A DNA stretch of 20,366 nt from an uncultured Robinsoniella sp. (GTDB lineage Bacteria; Bacillota; Clostridia; Lachnospirales; Lachnospiraceae): positions 1-20,366 of the forward strand of contig UQCR01000118.1 in assembly GCA_900539655.1 (NCBI GenBank). The letters run 5' to 3'. Positions within the stretch are counted from its first letter, which is position 1, and every line of letters begins with the position of its first letter. Shown here one piece after another: positions 14,467-20,366 of this stretch. A program made the position numbers and the translations under genes. The notes under the pieces were generated by a model, which made no database searches, was not told the DNA's origin, and saw nothing but the letters and a program-made list of their open reading frames with translations.

Positions 14467-15873
14467 TCAGGTATTGGATGCTGCTTTTAGCAGTGACACT
14501 TCATCTGCTTCTTCTTTTCTCATTTCTTTTAACACCGTTCCTTTTCCCAACACAATGAAACGGTCGCACATGGCAATCAACTCCGGCATTTCCGAAGATA
14601 TCATAATAATGCTGATGCCCTTTGACGCCAGGTCTAACATGATTTTGTAGATTTCCGCTTTGGTTCCCACATCGATTCCCCTGGTTGGTTCATCCAGTAA
14701 AATAATTTTCAGATTCGTCATCAGCCATTTAGCAAGAATCACTTTTTGCTGGTTTCCTCCTGAGAGATTGGAAATCAGGGTATCCAGACCGGGCGCTTTT
14801 ACCCGTAGTGTCTCAAAATATTCACTTGCTATTTTTCTTTCTTTGGCACGGTTTATTAAAAGTGTTCCGGTTATTTCCTTTAAGATTGTTAAAGTCATAT
14901 TATCACAAATGGACATGGTGCTGATAAATCCATTTTTCTTGCGGTCCTCCGTGAGCAGTCCGATGCCATATTTTTTAGCACTGCGGGGGGTGTTTATTTT
15001 TATTTCCTTTCCCTCCAGGAAGAGCTTTCCCCGGGTCTTTGGAATCGTTCCGAATATGGCATTGATAAGCTCTGACCTTCCGGAACCGACTAATCCGGCA
15101 AGCCCCAGTATTTCTCCTTTTTTAAGTGTAAAACTCACATCCTCAATAATATTTTTACCATAGGCAAATGTATGGGGAACACAGTAGTGTTCTACTCTCA
15201 GCAGTTCCCCTCCAATCTTCCGGTTTTTCAGCGAAGGATACATCACATCCAAATGCCGTCCAATCATGTCCTCTATTATAGGTGTGCTGTTATAGCCATT
15301 TTCCATTTTATATTCACTGATATAGCATCCGTCACGCAGAATCACCATCCTGTCACACAGCTCAAATACTTCATCCAGCTTGTGTGAAATATACAGACAT
15401 GCAAGTCCCTGACGCCTCAGTTCTTTTAACACAGACATAAGATTCCGGGTTTCTCCTTCTGTAAGAACAGAAGTAGGTTCGTCTAAAATCAGGATCCTGG
15501 GATTGCGCACCAGGGCTCTGGCGATACATACCAGCTGCTGCATGGAAGGATTTAAGCTTCTGGCGGTAACATTGACATCAATATTCGTATGAAGCCTGGA
15601 AAGCGTCTCTTCCGCAATTGTCTTAGTTTTATTCCAGTCGATAAATCCGCTTTTCTTCTTAGGAAGCTTTCCCAGAAGAATGTTTTCCGCAACGGTCAAA
15701 TCAAGCTCCAAATTCAATTCCTGATAAATCATGGCAATTCCGCTGTTTTCCGAATCGGTGGGCGAATTGAACAGACATTCTTTGTCTCCCAGCATAATTC
15801 TTCCCTCATATTCAGAATGGGGATACAGTCCGCTTAATATTTTCATCAGGGTGGATTTACCTGCCTGTGTCAA
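14467..15873 (-). pseudogene. Sugar-type ABC ATPase (RbsA/MglA-like), 5'-truncated
   Basis: This dual ATPase of the RbsA/MglA class starts abruptly inside the first Walker A motif: the preserved part reads AGKSTLMKILSG, whereas family members have about 35-40 residues before this and GENGAGKST at this point. The remaining 468 codons are intact: first Walker B ILILDEPTSVL (127-137), degenerate second P-loop GLVGSGRSE (259-267), second signature LSGGNQQK (370-377) and second Walker B IILLDEPTRGID. Homology ends at about 15864; beyond this the frame continues for some codons without ATG. Without the full first P-loop the protein should not transport normally, although catalysis might persist at the other site. 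No permease gene is present. Confidence 0.9.
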
Positions 15874-16898
15874 GTAAGAACCAAAAAAAATTCTAAAACA
15901 CTTAATTAAAAAATCACAATTATACGGCCGTCAAATATGCCACATAATTCTAACTTTTTAATGGTACACCGCATCAAAAAAATGATGCGGTTGTATATTA
16001 TCTCACCCCTTGTACCATGGGAACACGTAGAATCAGTTTAACCATCCCCTGCCTGACACTTTGCAGCACCCTTTCTCACTACTCATGCCTCCGGCGCTAC
16101 CCGGACCGTGATTCTATAATTACGGAGGTATCATTATCATTTTGGCTTTTAAATTATTGGTCAAATAATCCATGAATAAGTGCCGCTCATACCTTTGCTT
16201 CTTCTATTACGATTCCTGGCATTAACCCAAAAGGCAGGTACATTATGGCGTAGCTGATTACTTTTCTTCATGCTTTATCGCATGCCCAAAATGTTTTGTA
16301 TTCTTAAAGGAAGATTTCATCAATATGTCATTTATGGCATATTAAAATCAAAATTCTTCCACCGTGCCGATATTCTATTGTCAAAGTACAATTTCCTGAA
16401 CTTTTAATTTCAGTTATCACATCCGATATCTATTACAAAGAAAAATTATCAATGTGATATGAACTCATTCTACAGGAATACCCCGATTTTAACCATTGAC
16501 TGCTAGTCCATAAATAATATAAAAAGCAGATTACCAATAAACATCTTTTCTGATGATTCTGATAATCTACCAACCTATACTCCACATTGATATGTATAAC
16601 TGCATTTTTTCGCTTCTCCCCAATTATGTCTTCTCTGCCTAGTGCCTATTTTTATAGCTCATGCTTCTTATAAAAAATCATGTACCTCCTCCATAACCCC
16701 ATCGTATCCTGCCATTATTTCACTCAAACACATAAATTCAATTAATTCTCTTTTTCCTATGTCATGCAATGGAACAACTATTATTGGGAAACAGGATATG
16801 TTCTTTATAGTGGCTACTCTTGTGATTCTTTTTGCCTATCCTGCTGTACCATTGACCGCCAGTCTTTAAATGATACAAAAAAGTAGGATACCTGTTCT
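15874..16898. other. About 1 kb without an intact gene; rearrangement scar
   Basis: No full-length gene is recognisable on either strand between the broken ATPase and the peptidase terminator. The left edge, right after the last ATPase-like base, reads CTGTGTCAAGTAAGAACC, followed by an A-run, and could be a mobile-element end. A perfect hairpin stands at 15968-15991. On the minus strand, protein-like fragments appear in different frames: KVISYAIMYLPFGLMPGIVI around 16180-16260, a 55-codon frame at 16668-16835 containing VPLHDIGKRELIEFMCLSEI, and SFKDWRSMVQQDRQKESQE ending near 16815. None has a ribosome site or recognised family. They suggest decayed genes or an element remnant. Confidence 0.4.
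15968..15991. repeat. Perfect 9-bp inverted repeat in the gene-free region
   Basis: ACCGCATCA (15968-15976) and TGATGCGGT (15983-15991) are separated by six A residues. No U-run follows on either strand, so it is not an obvious terminator. Hairpins like this also occur at the ends of single-strand transposons, but no transposase was found. Confidence 0.6.
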
Positions 16899-16944
16899 AA
16901 AAAGCCACCATCAATTTGGGTTTCGAATTTGATGGTGGCTTTTT
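16899..16944 (-). terminator. Intrinsic terminator of the cysteine-peptidase gene
   Basis: A 16-bp perfect stem AAAAAGCCACCATCAA / TTGATGGTGGCTTTTT (16899-16914, 16929-16944) with a 14-base loop lies 27 bases beyond the peptidase stop. It ends in a U-run on the minus strand and, being symmetrical, works as a bidirectional terminator. Confidence 0.88.
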
Positions 16945-16970
16945 GTTAATTTATTACTATTATTTTTCAA

Positions 16971-18023
16971 TTACCAATTATGACAAACAGTTCTATTTAA
17001 TGTAAGCCTTACACCAGAATAACCACTTACATAACTATATGCACCACTGAACATACTTGAAGAAGTGAAGCCGAATTCAGGATCCATAAGATATATGTAT
17101 CCTCCAACTGCATTAATACCGTAGAGCACTGCCGCATGACGACCACCCGAGAATGTAAGGCCAGCATACATTGGATAGTCATTTTGAATATTGGTTAATA
17201 TTCTATTGTCAGAGGGTACTTGGTCATGAAATGTATAAGAAAGTCCATAGTTAGAAAATATTGCTGCCGCATCACCATCATAAAGACCGGTATTATAATT
17301 ACTTCCAAAATGGCTCTGTGCTACAGATACCGCACCCAATGACTGTCCTGTTTTGTAATTAACAATAGATGCAATTGTTGCCGCCCAGCAAATATTAGAT
17401 GGTGGATTCTGACTTACATATGAAACCGGACAAGAATAATAAACCGGCGCCCTTGTTGTACCATTCTGTGAATAACCCAGAGACTCATTATCAGCCAGTT
17501 TAACCATTTGCAGCCCATCAAAAGCGGATCTCTCATTCGGATTTAAAACGGATCGGCTAGAATCCTTCAAATCAGATGTACCAAGTAAGGTAAAACTGTT
17601 ATTCGCATATAGATAACAACTGTCCTGATCATACACTATTGCAAATGGCGTATCTGCGTCAACTACACCACTAATATCTTTAACTAAAGCTTCTGTGATT
17701 TGGTACTTTCCCTCATTTTCTATTGCTAATGCGATAAGTCTATTGTCTCCAATAATCGGATACATTAACATATTTTCTTCAAATGAGTTGTCAATGTAGT
17801 TGTAGGCATGAATAGGTTCTCCCACATGCAGCTCATTAAAATTAATATCGGCCCAACCAATTACAGACTTCTGTGGCTCGATATAGTTAAATGCCTCAAC
17901 CATAGCCGACCTCTGTTCAGAGGTAACTATTTCAGGCGATTCTGCCGCACTTACAGAAATTACAGTTGATATTGTCATTACAACTGCTAAAACTACACCA
18001 AGTATCTTCTTTGTAATCTTCAT
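16971..18023 (-). CDS. Secreted papain/C39-like cysteine peptidase
   Basis: This 350-residue protein has a Sec signal peptide (1-26, cleavage near VSAA-E). A pro- or regulatory domain of about 170 residues follows, then a papain-like catalytic domain (about 195-345). The likely active-site residues are Gln205 (oxyanion hole), Cys212 in NICWAATIASIVNY, His296 in GGRHAAVLYG and Asp314 in YLMDPEFG. This order and spacing fit the AvrRpt2/staphopain/C39-like clan. The N-terminal region may keep the enzyme inactive until secreted, as in staphopain precursors. Substrate is unknown: host or bacterial protein, or a peptide. A strong ribosome site AAGGAGGAAG precedes ATG 18023. Base composition is lower in G+C than the genes to the left of the scar. 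Confidence 0.85.
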   Translation of the reverse strand: MKITKKILGVVLAVVMTISTVISVSAAESPEIVTSEQRSAMVEAFNYIEPQKSVIGWADINFNELHVGEPIHAYNYIDNSFEENMLMYPIIGDNRLIALAIENEGKYQITEALVKDISGVVDADTPFAIVYDQDSCYLYANNSFTLLGTSDLKDSSRSVLNPNERSAFDGLQMVKLADNESLGYSQNGTTRAPVYYSCPVSYVSQNPPSNICWAATIASIVNYKTGQSLGAVSVAQSHFGSNYNTGLYDGDAAAIFSNYGLSYTFHDQVPSDNRILTNIQNDYPMYAGLTFSGGRHAAVLYGINAVGGYIYLMDPEFGFTSSSMFSGAYSYVSGYSGVRLTLNRTVCHNW

Positions 18024-18065
18024 ATTTCTTCCTCCTTTGGCTTAATTAAGTTTGTGTTAAATCCC

Positions 18066-18122
18066 CTAATTAATACAAAAACAAGTTATTAACAGTAAAC
18101 TTTTGCAATAATCGCTCTCCAA
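18066..18122 (-). CDS. Possible 18-residue leader ORF before the peptidase
   Basis: A TTG start at 18122 has GGAGGGAG directly upstream, at good spacing, and opens MESDYCKSLLLITCFCIN, ending 42 bases before the peptidase start. The strong ribosome site is the main evidence. It could be a translated leader, a small secreted or membrane-active peptide, or chance. No family was recognised. Confidence 0.25.
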   Translation of the reverse strand: MESDYCKSLLLITCFCIN

Positions 18123-18415
18123 TGGACTCCCTCCTTCCTTACTGTATAGTCATAATAAGATATTGTAAAAACCTTCTAAAATGAAAACCCATCAGAAGAT
18201 ATCGTTTTAATTCTAATATCTTAATATGAAACTATAATCGTTTTTTCTTTCCACTACATTTTATCATACAAATTTTTCCCTTTCATATCAGTTGTAATAC
18301 TTTCGTTATTTCATGTAACTATTTTTATGCATTTCTATTGAATATAAGGAGTTAACTAACTATATCAAATAACAGATTAATCTACTTTAACAAATTTATC
18401 CCTTTAAATAAAAAT
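18123..18415. other. AT-rich intergenic region upstream of the peptidase
   Basis: No gene is visible here. A 7-bp inverted repeat AAGATAT-N13-ATATCTT occurs at 18196-18202 and 18216-18222, upstream of the peptidase, and could be an operator. On the minus strand TTTACA (near 18169) and TATACA are only 15 bases apart, so the promoter is uncertain. Confidence 0.3.
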
Positions 18416-18445
18416 AGGTGAAAAGCCTTGAAATGCTTTTCACCT
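18416..18445 (-). terminator. Intrinsic terminator of the lipoprotein gene
   Basis: AGGTGAAAAGC / GCTTTTCACCT (18416-18426, 18435-18445) form a perfect 11-bp stem with an 8-base loop, followed on the minus strand by ATTTTTATTT, 24 bases beyond the lipoprotein stop. Confidence 0.8.
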
Positions 18446-18468
18446 TTACAGCCTTTTTTATCGCAAAG

Positions 18469-18867
18469 TTATTTATCAACTGGAGGAATCGATGGATTTT
18501 TAATCTCATACCATTCTTTATCACCTACTTGCAAATATTCCTTTCCATCTCCTATAAGATATATAATTTTCGTATATTTTTTTCCAAAATCAAATGTATA
18601 TTTTTCTATTCCAGTTATATCTGTCAAAGGGTTTTGCGTTTCTTTCTCTTTCAAAAGTAAATCATCAAACCATCCCCTTAACTTTTCTAACTGATCACCA
18701 CTAATAGTCCACTCCTTTTCAAGCGTTCCTTGTAAATGAGCCACTTCCACAACTTCAACTTTATCAGGAAAAAAAGATAAAGACTGTCCTTTAATTTGTT
18801 TATCACTACCACAGCCAACAAGAACAGTAAAAAGCAATATTATAACGTATAAAAGACTTTTCCTCAA
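18469..18867 (-). CDS. Small lipoprotein of unknown function
   Basis: This 132-residue protein has a short hydrophobic N-terminus with lipobox LVGC (Cys19), so it is probably anchored to the outer face of the membrane. The rest is a compact, charged domain with alternating beta-type stretches (WTISGDQLEKLRGWF, then YTFDFGKKYTKIIYLIGDGK and YLQVGDKEWYEI). No catalytic motif is visible, and I do not recognise the family. The start is TTG 18867, with GAGGTG seven bases upstream; no better ATG exists. It has its own terminator and sits alone between the peptidase and an unrelated membrane protein. Confidence 0.75.
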   Translation of the reverse strand: MRKSLLYVIILLFTVLVGCGSDKQIKGQSLSFFPDKVEVVEVAHLQGTLEKEWTISGDQLEKLRGWFDDLLLKEKETQNPLTDITGIEKYTFDFGKKYTKIIYLIGDGKEYLQVGDKEWYEIKNPSIPPVDK

Positions 18868-19021
18868 AAATTTTCACCTCTTTCATAATAAGACATATCC
18901 CATTTTGACGTGACAAGTTCAAAGTAATTAACCAATTTTTACTACTTCACGGCATAATTTGCAAAAGATTTATTGCCTCCAAAGTATTGTTTTTTCCTTA
19001 CAATGACTTTTTATCCATACC

Positions 19022-19459
19022 CTATTTTGCATAGCAAGTATAATGTAAATTTATAACCTGTACCTCTCGGCTCTCGTTATCATCTATCACAATATAATGG
19101 GTGCTATTTCCCTCCTCTGCAATTTTTTCTATTTTACATGTTATTGCTGCAGATAGACCTTCTTTAAAGAGAATATTCCTTCTTATAGCTCCTTGTGGTG
19201 TACTAAAAATTAATAACAAAACAGAAAATATGATCACAGAAAATATACCGAATAAGACGTTATGTGCTCTGTTATGAATAAATTGGCTACAATTTCTGCA
19301 CTGTTCATAATATTCATATTCTCTTTTTTCAATTCCGTCGCAAAAAAGCACCGACTCATAACAATGCATACCTCCGCAAAAATTGGGTATATGTTTTTTC
19401 CCAATACCATTTCTAATTAATAATTCGCATTTATTATTGCATTTATTATTTTCATTCAT
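19022..19459 (-). CDS. Cys-rich single-pass membrane protein, unrecognised
   Basis: This 145-residue protein is not one I recognise. The N-terminal 60 residues hold seven cysteines (7, 11, 28, 33, 40, 54, 57), including CNNKC and CRNC, which could form a zinc-binding or disulfide-rich domain. A membrane helix follows at about 67-86 (VLFGIFSVIIFSVLLLIFST). The C-terminal domain has two more cysteines (108, 142). Positive residues on the C-terminal side of the helix leave topology open. GAGGTG stands 11 bases before ATG 19459, a weak spacing. It may be a one-gene unit. Confidence 0.6.
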   Translation of the reverse strand: MNENNKCNNKCELLIRNGIGKKHIPNFCGGMHCYESVLFCDGIEKREYEYYEQCRNCSQFIHNRAHNVLFGIFSVIIFSVLLLIFSTPQGAIRRNILFKEGLSAAITCKIEKIAEEGNSTHYIVIDDNESREVQVINLHYTCYAK

Positions 19460-19480
19460 CTTTTAGTATTCACCTCAATA

Positions 19481-19573
19481 TTAAATACAGCTTTTTAAAA
19501 TAGATTCAGTAATATCGTGTGCATCCATAAAAATATAATATATTGGGCTCCCATCAGTCTCAAAGTAAAAATT
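19481..19573 (-). pseudogene. Possible 30-residue C-terminal gene fragment
   Basis: A minus-strand frame from 19573 to the stop at 19481 reads NFYFETDGSPIYYIFMDAHD followed by ITESILKSCI. It looks protein-like, ends 21 bases before the Cys-rich membrane protein's start and has no start of its own except an internal ATG. It may be the tail of a lost upstream gene. Confidence 0.25.
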
Positions 19574-19590
19574 TCATATTGAGACTGATG
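19552..19590. repeat. 12-bp inverted repeat
   Basis: CATCAGTCTCAA (19552-19563) and TTGAGACTGATG (19579-19590) pair perfectly around a 15-base loop. There is no U-run on either side. It lies between the dehydrogenase end and the Cys-rich protein, so it may act as a weak minus-strand terminator or mark a recombination edge. Confidence 0.6.
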
Positions 19591-19749
19591 ATGCCTTGTG
19601 GACCAATTTATTATACACAATCACACGCTTATGTTTGTTTTAATCCGAGATGGTTGGGTCACTTACTTTGTTGTAATAATCCCTTCTACTCTACAGATCC
19701 TCGATATCATTTCTACTGTTGACACGAGAATACATCTAATAACAAATAT

Positions 19750-20366
19750 CTATGAAAAAAAGAGTGGTGATATTTTTTCTATAACGCAATATGGCAACAA
19801 TTTCATGGAAACCACCAGTAATTTATTGTATATTCCAGTAACAATAACACTCTTATTCTTCATCAATTTTCTATAGGCAATTCGGGCCACTTTATCTGGA
19901 GACATTACGAAGTATCGGAATAAAATAGTTTTTTCAATATTCGCTTTCTCGGCAAACAATGTATTCGTAGCACCAGGGCATAAAGTAGATACTAATACTC
20001 CTTGTTTTTTTAATTCTGAATTTATTGCACGTGAAAAACTTAACACATACGCTTTCGATGCTGCATAAACTGCATCATAAGGAAAAGGCGCAAATGAACC
20101 TGTTGATCCCAAATTCAATATTTTCCCTCCCCCTTGTTCGCTCATTGCTTTTGAAAATACCTTTGTTAAGTAAGTAAGGATTAGATTTTGTAGATTAATA
20201 ATATTTAATTCTCGCTCTAAATTAGTTTCTAAAAATCTTCCGCACTCATTAAAACCTGCATTATTAATCAGCAAATCAATCTTTATTCTACTTTTACATA
20301 CAAATTCATATACTTCCTTTGCAGCGTCTAAATCAGTTAAATCCTTTACCAAAGTCCAACATTGTA
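19750..20366 (-). CDS. Short-chain dehydrogenase/reductase, N-terminus outside window
   Basis: This is the C-terminal 200 or so residues of a classical SDR oxidoreductase that uses NAD(P)H. Visible landmarks are LLINNAGFNECG (the NNAG motif), the catalytic Ser in LNLGSTGSFAPFP, YAASK with Tyr and Lys of the active site, and LCPGATNT, the PG motif after the active site. The cofactor-binding TGxxxGIG motif lies beyond 20366, and the frame is open to the window edge; the TTG at 20352 is not the true start. The C-terminal tail after residue 150 is hydrophobic and may associate with the membrane. Substrate is unknown. Confidence 0.88.
   Translation of the reverse strand, partial: QCWTLVKDLTDLDAAKEVYEFVCKSRIKIDLLINNAGFNECGRFLETNLERELNIINLQNLILTYLTKVFSKAMSEQGGGKILNLGSTGSFAPFPYDAVYAASKAYVLSFSRAINSELKKQGVLVSTLCPGATNTLFAEKANIEKTILFRYFVMSPDKVARIAYRKLMKNKSVIVTGIYNKLLVVSMKLLPYCVIEKISPLFFS

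Noticed and set aside
15960..16000. T-box riboswitch suggested by GGTACACCGC near a hairpin
   Set aside because: It does not match the GGTGGTACCGCG core, and no aminoacyl-tRNA or amino-acid gene follows.
16642..16869. 75-codon plus-strand open frame in the gene-free region
   Set aside because: No ribosome site; both strands are open here and the minus-strand fragments look more protein-like, so I did not call a gene.
19598..19876. 92-codon plus-strand open frame
   Set aside because: Mostly antisense to the conserved end of the short-chain dehydrogenase, with no ribosome site.

Overview
The window looks like chromosomal DNA from a low-to-moderate GC Firmicute, most probably a Lachnospiraceae or related Clostridia gut anaerobe. 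This is inferred from strong GGAGG-type ribosome sites, consensus sigma-A promoters, several TTG starts, a YesM/YesN-type two-component pair, uroporphyrinogen-decarboxylase-like methyltransferases and a flavin/ferredoxin protein. No rRNA, tRNA or CRISPR array was seen.

Left part (1-6540). After a GC-rich, apparently non-coding block, a divergent HxlR regulator (286-612, minus) faces a three-gene plus-strand operon: a PPOX-type flavoprotein fused to a 2x[4Fe-4S] ferredoxin, a permease/substrate-binding fusion of the OpuB/OpuC/EgtU type, and its CBS-less ATPase. The HxlR protein has an N-terminal Cys-Pro like thiol-sensing family members, so a redox-controlled importer (quaternary amine or ergothioneine) is a reasonable reading. 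A D-Ala-D-Ala carboxypeptidase and a membrane-anchored duplicated DUF305 protein follow. Between these two lies a recognisable fossil of an ABC-exporter C-terminus. Downstream of DUF305 is a promoter followed about 65 nt later by a terminator-like hairpin, a candidate small RNA.

Middle part (6861-15873). This is a coherent regulatory and metabolic island. A URO-D family protein (minus) is divergent from an AraC regulator. Converging on the AraC gene is a minus-strand operon reading ABC ATPase, lipoprotein sugar-type binding protein, second URO-D/MtaA-like protein, YesM-type histidine kinase, YesN-type response regulator. The simplest model is that the kinase and regulators sense a small molecule that the ABC system imports and the URO-D proteins act on, perhaps by methyl transfer. 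No corrinoid protein and no permease are present. The ATPase gene is cut inside its first Walker A motif, so the upstream end of the operon has been lost. Two repeat structures stand out: seven tandem 16-bp units that run from the end of the second URO-D gene into the kinase ribosome site, and a 44-bp duplication of the kinase gene's end that separates it from the response regulator.

Right part (15874-20366). About 1 kb without an intact gene (hairpin, reading-frame fragments, possible mobile-element end) is followed by lower-GC, minus-strand genes: a secreted papain/C39-like cysteine peptidase with a possible 18-codon leader ORF, a small lipoprotein, an unrecognised Cys-rich one-TM protein, and a short-chain dehydrogenase that runs off the window edge. 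Apart from the peptidase and the SDR, functions here are unknown.
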